This document shows, piece by piece, positions 1-12,466 of a stretch of 64,000 bases of DNA; the stretch's first letter is position 1; each line of letters begins with the position of its first letter. Below the pieces are notes generated by a model. The model saw only the letters and a program-made list of their open reading frames with translations, was not told the DNA's origin and did no database searches. A program made the translations under genes and the position numbers. This DNA is from Himantopus leucocephalus (taxonomy: Eukaryota > Chordata > Aves > Charadriiformes > Recurvirostridae), in assembly GCA_003993805.1 (NCBI GenBank), contig RSEF01000004.1, forward strand, positions 71,061,923 to 71,125,922. The letters run 5' to 3'.

Positions 1-3000
1 ATTTTTCGTGCAAACAAGGCATAGAATTTCCTTAAAGCCTCAGGAATAAGGCCTCCAGATCCCATCGGACTGACCTAAAATCATGACTCATGCTTAAAAT
101 AACACATTTTGGATTCTTTTTATTTGCCTTTTAGATCTGATCTGATCTGATCTGATCTTCTAGGTGAAATCACTTCACGTTTTACATTTTAAAAAAGCTG
201 GAAATGTTATAGAATCTTTATTCCAAGAATGTAAGTTTTAAGAAATGCATCAAAAATCATGAAACTTGAAATTAAAACATGAGACTTGGCAGCAGTGGTG
301 AGCAGTAATTCACTCTTCCAAGCACTTCCTCACCCTTTCAAATAGAAATTGCTAATCGTGAGAAAAAAATTCATAAACGCAAATTTGTAAAGCACAGATC
401 AAGCCAGCAACATATAATTAGTTCTTCTCTTTCTTTTTTTTTTTTTTTTCACATTTAAACCAAATGTAACATTAATTTCACTCGTCTATCTCCAGTTTCC
501 CGGCACTGGTCTGAAAATACATGTAGAGAACAAGCCCAACTTAGCACCAGGATGCCCTTGTCTTGTCCAAATCTGTGTAAGTTCGGCAGCAGCAGATCAC
601 CTAGGTGTTTGCATACAAATTGATCCAAGTCTATTGACTTCCTTTTCTGTAGTTCTCTCCCATGTATTATGCAAAATTCAGCAGGCAGATATTATAATCA
701 GCACATTAGTCACCGAGCAGACACCTCCAATTTCCTCGTAGCCTTCCAAAGTCACATTCTGCTGCCGCCGTTCTGAACCTCGAGTATTTCCTGGAGTCTG
801 CATCTCAGTGTGGGTATAATGACGCAGGACAAAACGAACATGCTACAATACCACAACAGATGACTTCTGCTGATCCCCAGGTGCACAGGCGTTCATGTGG
901 ACCCTTTGTGATCTGCGATAGAGGAGAAATTGCAGGAGCCCCGCAAAGTTTGGAAGGACACACATCCTCTTGTGGCGAGTGCAATCCAGCCTTGCTAATG
1001 AAATTCAGCCTTGCATTAGAAAGTCCAAACTACGCCGAGTAGTATCATTTTCTTGCCCATAGACTCCTAGACTCGCTGTCAATGTGAAAACTCAGGGTCT
1101 ACCCACAGTTTTCACTGAAGAGTCTCATTCTGACAGAGCTTAGGAGTGGTGGCAGCTGAAGCTCCAGTGCTTTTGCTGCTGCCCAATGCCAGCACGGCAC
1201 TCGCCGGTGACTTGTTGCTGCAATACTTTCCTACAGTAGCCAGGAGAATGGCAGGCTGGGGCAAGGAGGGTATGACGCCACAAAGTCAGGGGCTGAGCAC
1301 TCTCGAAATCTGGCTCTGTCTCTTCTTGCCTTCTGGCATCAGCCACTGATCCTTCTCACTGGCATGGCAGAAAAATTCACCCCATCAGCTGGTTCTGGTA
1401 CCCACCTAGGGGAAGTCAGTCATCAGAGCTACAACTAGAGTTTTTGTCTGTCAGATGTGAAATATCATCCAGTGGTCGCTCCTACTTCTTGCCTGAATTC
1501 AACTGCTCTTTCCTTTATGGAGGTACTCTCCAGATGTTACTGGAACGCTATTTCCCATGCCTTGGAGATGCTTTTCCTCATCTCCAACTATGAGCCTTCC
1601 TGCCAAGGAGAGAAGAAGAGCAGAGCACTCCCCTCCTTTCTGCCTAGAGAAACATCCTGGGAAATGGTGCCATATGCCAGAATTTGAAGGAATTGCCTGG
1701 AGGATCCTGGGAGTGTGACTAAGCCCCTCAGGGTGTCTAGAAACACCTCGGTTTTCTTTTAAATGTTGCAAAAGCTGCTGTACTTTGAGAGCTGTGCTCG
1801 AGGCACGAAGGTAGCCTGAGGTTGGGGTGGGTTCCCTCCTCCCACATCGATGCTGTCCCTTCGCCTCGGGGCCTGATGGGGACAGGCAGGAGAGCCAGCA
1901 GCCCCCCAGACAACCCGGCTGATTGCGCTGACACACGGACAGCCGCCCTAATATCTCACTTTTCTCATTAACAGCAGAATATCGTGTTCTGTTTAAGAAT
2001 TTCAGCTGGTGCAGTATCTCAACACTCCGTTATACAAAAGCAATAATCTTAGGAAACGTTATTAAAATAGCAACAAACACACCCTTCATGCTGATTAATA
2101 CAAAAAAGAGTTTTTCCAGTGGTTATTCTCCAGCCTAGAGCCCAATCCAAAACACACCAAAACACTCCATTCAGTCTTAATGGGTATAGGTTAAAGACCG
2201 TATCTTTTAACACAAGCTGAAATACTTATCTTAAGGTTAGCCACACTGATCCGAAACTTCGAGCTTGAGAAATCTGTCTGGAAATCTCTTACATTCAGAC
2301 TTTATTTTTTATCTAGATTTCTGATACTTCCTGGTCTGTTCTGAGCAAAATACCAGCAAACCCACTTCTCTTCCCTCTCAGCATGCCTTTGCCATTGCTG
2401 GTCGAAACCGGGAAGTGTAGAAATGAGAAAATTGCAGTGTGGGGACAGTGAAAGGTGAAATTCTTCTGGGTACGTTCTGGTCAAAGGTTCATATTTATTC
2501 CTTCATTTCGTTTTTCACTATCACTTACAAATTTGCAGAAACGTTTCCTCAAGAAAGCTCGTCCTCAAGAACCATCATATTCCATGCTAAAATGATGCTC
2601 TGACATCTTCTGTGTAAGCAAGTTAACTCCCAACAACCTAAGGATCTGTGAGCCTTTTTCCAATCTGGTTTTCAGTAAACTGTAATTGCTACAAAACATT
2701 TTAGATTCTGATAATGATTTACATATTTTCTTTTGAGTTCTGCTATATTTCGATAGCATAGATGGCAAACTGTTTTACTGTAGATAAATGCAACTGTGGG
2801 TTTGTGACTTTACTAATGATCATGAGTCAATAAGTCTCATGATACCTACAGTAGCTTGCTAGATAAAGGAATATGCTGATGCTTATCTCTGCAGAAAGAT
2901 ATAATAGTTAGAAAAGCTTAGTAATGCTGACTGTCCCTCAGCTGTGCATTGCTTAGGCTTATGGCAGGTCAGTTTAGAGCTAAATGCAAGTCCAGCTGCC

Positions 3001-5890
3001 AATATCTGCAATTCGTTCCGTATTCTCTGCCAAAAAAAATCCTTTCTGAAATGTCCCATGCTACTGTCTCACCAGACTAAATATTGTCTGCTAGCTTAAT
3101 CCTAGAGAGAAGCAGAAAAGGAGTGCAAAATTATGCTTTTAAAGAATGTTCCCTTTTGATTTTCACTTTTTAGAGGCAAAATGTTAATGCTGGAAACCTG
3201 CAAAAATGGACTACTAAAGAACTACAAATGTGCTTTGCTTTGTGGATCACCGTGAAGAGAATTAGCTTTTAGCTGAGAGAGTTTGAAGGAAGCTGGGAGG
3301 AGGAGGAGGTATGGGCCATTAAGTAAACCTAAGCAGCTTATGCTACCTTACGTTTATTTAGGCATGGATGGGATTAGCTGCGGGCTGATTAAAGGAGGCT
3401 ATAGAGAAGGAGGCAACGGGGGACGGTGCTGCAGATCTAGCCACGCTGCAGGAGATCTGAGCAACACGTTGCTGTGGAAAAAAGCTTGTGCATTAATAGT
3501 CCTGCAATACTGCCTGGAAGCCCTGGAGGTGGGGTTGAGGTGCTTGGCACCTCTTGGAACTGGAGCTGAGAGGTTCCTTCGTACGCCGAGGAGACACCCA
3601 GGCTCACCTAGTGCACCAGCCGGCTGTGCCTTGGGGAACAACCTGGGCTTCCCTGGGCTTTCCTAAACAACATGAGGGCTAAGGCCAGGAAGAAAGCCTG
3701 GGAGGGAGGCAGCAGGCTGGAGAGTTGGTGGCCTATAGCTGTGCCACCTTAAAATAACTCACAGGCAACGTACCCCTAAAAAAATACATGTGCAGCAGCT
3801 ACTCAAATCCCTCCTCTGTAATTGGTTCCCAGGGCTGATGGCCTCACACAGTATAGGGATTTGCATACGGATCATTTTTTTCCACAATAACCATCTCTTT
3901 AGTTATTGTGCAAATCAGATACCCTGAAGCAAAGAGTACACAACTGCTGTTGTGGAGTTACAACTATTGTTATGACTCAGGAAAAGAGCCATCTCTGCAT
4001 CCGATGCAGTAACCCCATTGTAGTACGAAGGCAAAGTTTGATGGAAGCATCTGCAGTCGATTCAGAAGGCGGCCAGCCTGATTCCCAGCAGATCTGCAGA
4101 GCCGGAGCAGGGCTAGTCCCGCTTCTGCTGGACCAAACCGTGAATCTCCCAGGAAATCTGGCAGGAGTGCCTTCGCAATCAAGCCATATACAAGTATTAA
4201 GGAGAGAAAAAAGCAAGAAACTTCATTTCTGAGCTGACCAGAAAGAAAGCTAGCTGAGTTTAAATGGAGATGTTTAATGAAATTTTACAAGTATTTGCTG
4301 GAAACTCCTCACTGTTGGTTCATTCTTGAAAATGGTGTCGTGTTGTTTAGTTAAACTGCTCTCTCAGCACTATTCAAAATGCTCAGATTGGAGAGCTGAC
4401 AGGGATGTGCCATGGTTTTCTTTTTCCTAAGTTGTCTCTTCTTAAAGAAATACAGTTGAAACATGTCAAACGAGAGAACTGTGACTGGCAGTTGAGCTGT
4501 TGCATGTTTTCCAGGAGCTCTGTTAGTGGCTGTCAAAGAGAAATCACGTGTGAGCCAGGGAAAGTGGGCAGAGGGGAAATACCAGTAGTTTCCGAAAGGA
4601 GATCTTTGGGCTTAGGAGGGCCCGAAGAAGACCTTTTCTCTTGTGATTTCTTTGGGTTCTGCTTTCTGCTGGCCGGCCTTGGTTTGGGAAATTAAAGGGG
4701 GATAAGACTGGGTTGGATCTTTTTGTCTTTTGTCTAGAAATCCAGAGATGAGGATTGCACCTCGATGCATTTCTGAAGCGCTTCAAGACCATGTCCTCCT
4801 GACCACCTCTTTACGTGTGGAACTATGCTTTTTTGTTGCTGATCCTGGTAAATTTTCCAGCGGAAATGCAGATCCCTTAACAAACTGAGCCTGCCCAGAT
4901 CGACACGTTCCTGGTATGAGCTACCTTTGTCTGCTCACCTTGGGAATATTTTACCAATATCCAGGGGTTCACGGACCGGAGCAAAACCCCAGTGCCACGG
5001 AATAAGCTCCTCCGCACAGAAACGCAGTTGGTTTGGGTTTGCCAGATAGGAGAGGCTGTGATTTTGGCCATGCTCATCCACAGGTGGACACCTGTACCCA
5101 TCCCCTCACCACCATTTCCCGCCCGCTCCGCAAAACTCTTGCTTCACGTGAAAATAGAAAACGTTGGCGTGGCGTTGAATATAAATGGGCAAATGGGTGG
5201 GTTTTGAGGAGTGATTTGCTTCCCAGACACTAGATGGAGCTGGGTAACTGAGGTTCGTTGCCAGCCTCCCTCCAGGCTGCGGGTGGTGGAGGAGCCGAGG
5301 GAAGCGGTGGGGTTGGCAGTCGCTCCCACTGCCACCTCCTAGAAGCTGGTGCCAGGGCTCCGTAACAGGGTTTGCTTTTTTTATTAGCCACAATAGCCTT
5401 ACACAGCAAGGCTAGCCTCATCCTGACATGACATGAAATAGGTCAGTATTTGGATAGACAGATTTATTGTGCAGTTTGCATTTAGGCTTAACGGTTAAAA
5501 TAAATAGTTCTTTTCTTCCCTTGGGAGCTGATGAGCCAGGCTCACTCCCAAACAACTGAAGACTTCTGTACTTTTTGACAAACGCAGTTCTCCAATTAAG
5601 AACAGTAAATAGGATTATACGGGCTGAAAAGGCTCTTTATCGCTAGAAAGTTTGTATGTGGGAAGTGGGGGTCTCTCTTTAGCCCTCATTGTAATTCTTT
5701 TAAAATACAAACTAATGATTTTGTCACATCCAGAGTTCAGGCTTTTCAAAGGCAAAAGCTGCTTAAAGGCAGCCAGCCTTCTGAGAGGAGAGATCTGCAT
5801 CCGTATGATTAATTCTGTGTAATATATGCAGAATTAATATATATTTTTTAATCAAAGCCTTTAAAATGCAATCTTTGCTTTAAGCCATGC
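1..5890. other. Intergenic stretch downstream of PDGFRA, no gene recognised
   Basis: The open frames here are short, overlap on both strands and show no domain or splice pattern. A small (GATCT)5 tandem lies at 134-158, and a T-rich run at about 432-449. Nothing else could be supported. Confidence 0.6.
134..158. repeat. (GATCT)5 short tandem repeat
   Basis: Five perfect 5-bp units GATCT. Confidence 0.9.
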
Positions 5891-5936
5891 AAAAAAAAAA
5901 AAAAAAAAAAANNNNNNNNNNNNNNNAAAAAAAAAA
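5891..5936. repeat. Poly-A tract containing a 15-N gap
   Basis: Twenty-one A, then N at 5912-5926, then ten A. The gap is probably homopolymer that could not be sequenced. No processed-gene body or LINE was recognised on the 5' side. Confidence 0.9.
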
Positions 5937-8335
5937 GAAGTCATACTTATTTTCCTTTCAGGACAGTTTTTTTATTATGTGAGGCTGATATGGATATTTA
6001 TTTGTCTTTAAATCAAAGCGGAATAAATGTCGCAGGTCAGAAAAGGCCAAATAGTTTAGCACATCGGGAACTCGGTGTGACAGCTGTCTGCCAGCTGCTT
6101 TAAAGATACCGCAAACCCAGTGCAGAGGAGACAGAAAATAACCTGTTCGTAAGAGAAGTTTGATCCAAAACTCCAGCAGTGAGTACCTGGGTGATATTGT
6201 ACAACATGAGGGCTTCCATCCTATATCACATGGCTGCAGATGTTCATATTATGTATACAATCATCTAATCTCTCTTGACTCTAGAACATCTGTGACATAG
6301 ATTAATTATGCATTGTGTAAAGACAAAGCGTGGTGATTTAATTAGTTTTCTGATTACTGGTTTTCAGTTCCATTGGCTCCCTCTCTTGTCCTTGTAATAT
6401 GAAACAGGATTTACCAGTTTATTTTCCATATTTTTTCCTTCCTCTGCAATCCAGCTTTCTTAACAGGGCAGTTTTCCCTGGACTTTTCTCATTTTTGTCA
6501 CTTCCCCATGGCCCTTCCATTTCTGCTATGTTTCTTTGAGATTAAGTGGCTAGAAATGTAAATATTAATCTAGGTGGAGAATACCATCTGTTTCCAGTTT
6601 GGTATCCTTGGCTTTTTTTGCATTCCAGATGCAGACTGATGACATGAATTGCAATATGCAGAGAATACAGTGATGATGATATTGTAAGACAGACAAATGA
6701 TGCCCTGGACTTGCTACAGTATAATTTACACTGCTATAGATTGCGTTTATGCCCTTTCTATTGGCATCATTTTCTTAAGAAATCCATAAAAGGTCAAGTA
6801 GTACTTGTATTTTTGTCATTTAGCTACCATTTTGGAAGGTTTCTTTTATCCCCCAGTTCTGTTTTTCTCCAGGGACAGGTATACCTCTTAGAGCCTGTTA
6901 TTAGCTGGGTTCACAGCCTCCCACGCTTCTAATTTGCAGCCAAATTTGGACTGCTTTCTTCTGCTTGTGAAGTTCCTCAGGTCTGCTGGGCATTGAGATG
7001 GCATGGCAATTCCTATCTTTTCCTTACAGCTTGATGCTGAGCTGGCTCGTCTGCTCTCCTGTTCCCGATTTCTCCTCTCAAATTGTTTTGGGGGCAATCA
7101 CTTTAGTCAAATGATGAGAAATAAAAAGCAAAAAATAGGGTTTAAAAAAAATTTGAAATCCAGTCAACGTTTATTTTTGGTATTTATGTACTGCTCTTTG
7201 CTTTCTCTGCACTTCTGCAGGAACAGGGAGGGATCTGATGAAAGATGCCCAAGTCTAAGCACTTTCATGGCTCATCTCACATGTGGGAATACATAGATTT
7301 TCAGCGCTGAGCAAAGAATCTGCATATGCTTTAGAGGAGACCGCATTTTGCATTTTTACTGTAATTTTCCCCAGCTTGCTTGTACTTGAAACGTGCCTTC
7401 GTTCTTCGATAAAGGAGAAGTGAGCTAGCCAGGGTGGGAGAGCGGAGCTCAGTGTGGAGCAAGGCACGTTGCAGCTGCAGTTGTTGGAAATAGTCTTTTA
7501 ACGTCCTGGCTTGATGCCCCTGTTTTCTTGGTGCCCAAGGCAGTTTCGCACATTTCCTAGCAATCCATCTGTGAAAGATGGAAATGCAGCAACAATGCTC
7601 AATGCACAAGCATCAGTGAAGACAGAGGAAGAGCCTTTACTCTCAGTGGCTGAGCCCAGTAAGACACTGAGAGACTCATTCAGTTCGGTTGACACATGCT
7701 GCAGAGCAAAAGGATGTTTAGGAAAAAAATCTTTACAACACACTATAAAACACACATCTGCAAGTGACTGTAATCGCTGATGTACCTCTGCACCAACACA
7801 GATGTGTAGAAAATTGAGGTTCTGAAAAGAAGTTTGAAGAAAAAGTGGTGGCTGACTGCAGAACAGGTTTTTGTTTATAGGTATCAGTTGGGATTAGAAA
7901 ATTACAAAATCGCGTTTTGACACCATGAAAAGCCACTGCTGATCTCTTGGAAGGTGAAGTTTCAATACATATGTCCTCAGTGACTTTCAATTAAAGCACT
8001 TCAATTTTACCTGAAGTCTGTGCGGTAAAATATTTATTATCACCCTCAGGGACATAGGATTTTCCTGTTTTAAATAAATAAAAAATGTGGCCTGTTTGCT
8101 TAGCACCCAATACTTACTTTTATAGATGAGATATATCCTTTTCATCTATAATTAATTCCTCCCGAGCCTTTCAGTTTTGAGAAGCATCGTCTGTAGAAGA
8201 ACTGGATGTTTAGTTTAGCTGGGGGATTTTCATGGAAGCGGGGATTAGACTAACTAGTACAAGAACGATTTGAAACTACATGTGTAGGCTATCGATGTTT
8301 GGAGGCCGGCCTTTTCCTTTTTTTTCCTATAAGAG

Positions 8336-8562
8336 CTTGGTCTTTTCAAGCTCTACCTCAAAAGCCACTCTCTTTTCAACGGTATTGACTATTCATCAAG
8401 TATTTGGTGTATTCTAGCCGATGCCCACTGAGGCTAAGATCCNCTTGGTCTTTTCAAGCTCTACCTCAAAAGCCACTCAAGGTACACCTCTCTTTTCAAC
8501 AGTATTGACTATTCGTCGAGTATTTGGTGTATTCTAGCCGATGCCCACTGAGGCTAAGATCC
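8336..8562. repeat. Near-identical block repeated around a single N (probable haplotype duplication)
   Basis: Copy 1 (8336-8442) and copy 2 (8444-8562) are separated by the N at 8443. They differ by a few single bases and a 12-bp insertion in copy 2 at about 8479-8490. The copies abut the N exactly, which points to two overlapping allelic contigs joined end to end. Confidence 0.85.
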
Positions 8563-11500
8563 TGTGTAACAGGGTCAGTGGTTACCTTCAGCCTTTCTGC
8601 CATGTGCAACGTGACACAACATCCGAAATCCATTGGCTTCTGCTCCCAAAGGGAAAACTTTGCTGGGAGGGGTTTTCCCTGTGAGTCACCAGGGATATTA
8701 CTGAAAACAGCTTTATGTGGATTGTGCCCTGTGGTGTAACCCTGCAAAGATGTGCCTTCTGGTGCAGCTCAGTGCGGAGATGATACACACTCAGTGTTAG
8801 ACTCTTAGTGGAAAGAGCTCACACAGTCGGACGAAAGGTGGAGAAACAGCCCAGACAACCCAAAAAGCAGAAACATTTGCCCTAAATCATGTGGCTGATT
8901 TCTGGAACTGAAAAAAAAAACCCAAAAATTTTTTGGCTGAAATAAGCCTGCTGCGCTGCACCGCATCTAACTTCTGAGCTGAGTGGAAGTGAATGCAAAG
9001 CACCTCTCCCCAGAGGGGTGCAGATACTGCCCCCAGCTCAAAGTCAGGGTGGCGTCTGAGGGATGCTACTTGAGGTGGGCTGGATGTGCTCCCAGGTAGG
9101 ATTCAAGAAGTATCTGAATTTTGTGCAGAAAATACACAGTTACATACATGGAGTGTATTTCTGAATAGGCTTTTCGAGACTTTCATACTTCCATAACCCC
9201 AAGGAAGCCTGTTTTGTAGACAGAGGGCATTTGGGCTGCAGGTGGCCAAGATGGGCTATTTTAGCACAGTTTGGTGAAGAGTCTTAATGAGAACAGGTCT
9301 AAGCTGTACGGCTCATATACATTCTTTGGCAAAGTATCATTGATACAAGGATGATGCTCCATAAACACCATGTTTCCATAAGCCAGAAGAGTTTAAGGCT
9401 GGGAGCACAGGGAGATGGAGGTGTACCCGAGGGTATACTCCTACCTTTACTACTTTTCCAAATCTGAGCAATGTTGACGCAACAGCACATCAGAAGACTG
9501 ACATTGTCAGGACAAACACTCAAAATTCACAAATGCTTCATCTGTTTTAATTAAACCAAAAGCTGATCTGTAAGGAGCATCTTCCGATACATCTGGAAAC
9601 TTTGTGCTGAAAGAGCGCAGTAGTTCAGCCCGGTTGGACAAAGGCACTTACACAGTGTCCAGCATGAAAATGTGACCGAGACTTTGGAGCCATAAGTGAG
9701 AGGTGGTGTTAATATTGGTGCGTAGAATGCATTTTAATGTTGCTTCACATCAAAGGGCCTTGGTTAGATATTTGCTACTTGACCATGAAGATCTAGGAAT
9801 GAGCAGAACATTCAAGATTATTAACTCCAGTGAACCCTGAAATGAGAAGATATTACCTAGTTTACAATCTCTTTCTGAGATGGTAGTGCGGCTTTCCCTT
9901 ATAACTCTTTCACTCTCTTTTTGAATTTCCTTTTTTTCCCTTTTTGCCCCTTCAGGTTTTCCTCATTTAAGCAGTTCCACTGTGCCAGTAATTGTTCTTG
10001 ACAAAGGTATCTCCTTATTGATGTGGTATTATTGATTGTAAATCAGTCTGCATCCATATTTTTATACTTGCTACAATAGGATGCTTTCAAGCAGAAGCGA
10101 TAAAGTCATTAACATTACCGCCTGGAGTTCCCAAAATATCCATTTGTCTCCCAGTTCAAAAACTCTTTGCCCTCTGGGGAAAGAGAAGGGAGGAACTTCT
10201 TTTTTCTGATTTGTATTTTTAATGGGCTAGAAAGCCCAATGGATTTATTATAATTACAATGCATTTAAGATTTCACAGAATTATGGTTAATGCTACAAAG
10301 GACAAAATTGATTTAAATTAGAGCTATATGACTGGGTTTTATATGCGTTTCAGACCAGGAGTGCATGCAGGTACACAGGCCCGGTCAGAACTGCTAATAT
10401 TAAAAGACTTTAAATTCAAAGTTAATTTGACTGTGAGGAGGAATATCGGACTATAGCACATCGCATGGATTCCCTGAGCCTGTCTATGTGTTCTTAGTAC
10501 GTGTGTTGCTGGCTATCGTTACAGACAGATCTGCCAATGAAGTCAGAGCGGGATGCCAAAATAACAGCTAACACTGTCATTAACTTGAACATTTGCTGTG
10601 ATTTCTTCGTTGACAAACATGTTTGTTAGAACACATACCAGGCGGAGACATCCTCGGAGGGAAGCAAGAACGAGGAAATTAAGACAGTTTGCTTGACATG
10701 CAAATTATCATCTCAGCTCTAACCAGCTTCTGAAAAAGACACACTCTATAAAAATGACACACACAGGAGAATACACAGTGGCCTCGCTTTACTTTCAGGC
10801 AACTGCTCTGCCGTTTTTTCACGGTATTTAATGTAAAAACCCTCCTTTGCTAAGTATATTATTCTGAATTCTCTTTAAACACGTAAGCTTTTCTCTCAAC
10901 AGCTGAAGTTTCCATCTTATTCACCTTTCCTCTCTCGGGCTGTAATTGAATCTGTAAGGCGTACTTCTTATGGTACTGTAAGCCGGTGTCATGGAAACTT
11001 TGGAGTTAGCCGAAAGGAAAGCGCTTCAGAGGCTGGCAGTCATTAGATAGCGAGAAGGATATTTTCTGAAAACAAAGGTTTAGAAATTCGGGACTTACAT
11101 GAAGATACAGAAACAAGTGTCTCTTAAGCAATGCCCAGCACATACACCTGCCCGTGGCACTGACATCTTCCCCCAGAGCTCTGCAATGATGGACACCTGG
11201 ACCAAATGTGACTAGTGTTGGTAAAAGTGCTCCCATGAACTGAAATTTTGTATTATCTAACACTTAAGCAGCCAGGACTACTCAGGGTTAACAAAAGCTG
11301 GTCTGAAATATATTTGTTTGGGACTAAACTCTTCATTACTCAAAAAAAAAAAAAGCATGGAAGTTGAATTTCTAAAGTAAATCTATACCTTTTATGAAAT
11401 GGAGCTGTAATAAAAATGCCATACACGTGTGTAAAAGCTATTGTTTCACAAAGAAAGTGATTTGATTTGCATTAACACAATGGATGAGACTACGGCAGAA

Positions 11501-12399
11501 GAAAAGAGTCACAAATCAATGGCTATGCTTTTCAACAAATTGAATCTTCCATAGCAGCGCTTTTCATACATACATATTAGGTGTAGAGACTTCCGTATCA
11601 AGAAGCAAAACTGAACACAGAGAAGGAAAAATCCTATACCTTTGCACTATAATCTTAGTATTACATTGTTGCAATTGAATTGCACAAATAAAGCAGCAAA
11701 TATGTCCCTTTAACGGTAAGAAAAAAAAACACCAATTGCAAGTATGAAATTCATATGAAAGAAATATATTTTGTGATGAAAAAAGTCACTAAAAGTATAG
11801 TTTTTCTGCAAGACTGATTTACACCGAATAAAATTTCAATTAAAGGCCTTTTCTAGCTAAAAAAAAAAGCATTCTGAGTTCTCTGTGCCCTGGAGAGAGC
11901 TGGACCCAACAGCACAGCTCAGAAATCCATCTTAATGCAGGGTTTTGGCTGCTGAACCCAAGGCAACTTAGCAAAAAGCCTTTTACCAGTCTCTCACAGT
12001 GGTAGCAGGGGGTGTGGGGGACTCAGACTTACTCTGGAAATGGCTCATTTCCACCCATTTCCACCACACTAGACCTCTGAAGTGGTACCTTAGCCTAATA
12101 GCTGAGGACCATCAGGTCAAAGTGGGTTTGTGGTGATTTTCCCGGTTTTTACTGTAGCCTTCAAGCAGCAACGGCACCAGAGTCATCCCTGACCAGCTCG
12201 TGAGATACGGCTCGAGTCACCTCAACCCACCACTGCTCCAGTGATGTGGAGAGGTCCTGGGAAAGGGAGAGGGACAGCAGCTGCAGCTCCAAGCTTGCCT
12301 AGTCCTCCTGCACCTCCCAAGCTCTCCGCAGGCATCCCTCAACCAAAGCAGAGACACCAAGATAAAACACGGTTGACGTTTCTGTATTAATATTTTTAA

Positions 12400-12466
12400 A
12401 GAAAAAGAAAAAAAACCCTGAACAACAACAAAACAAACAAAAAAACCCCACCCCCCCAAACAAACC
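12400..12466. repeat. A/C-rich low-complexity tract
   Basis: A-rich DNA with AAAC-type units ends in a run of C. It is simple-sequence DNA, and the open frames on its complement are artefacts of it. Confidence 0.75.
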
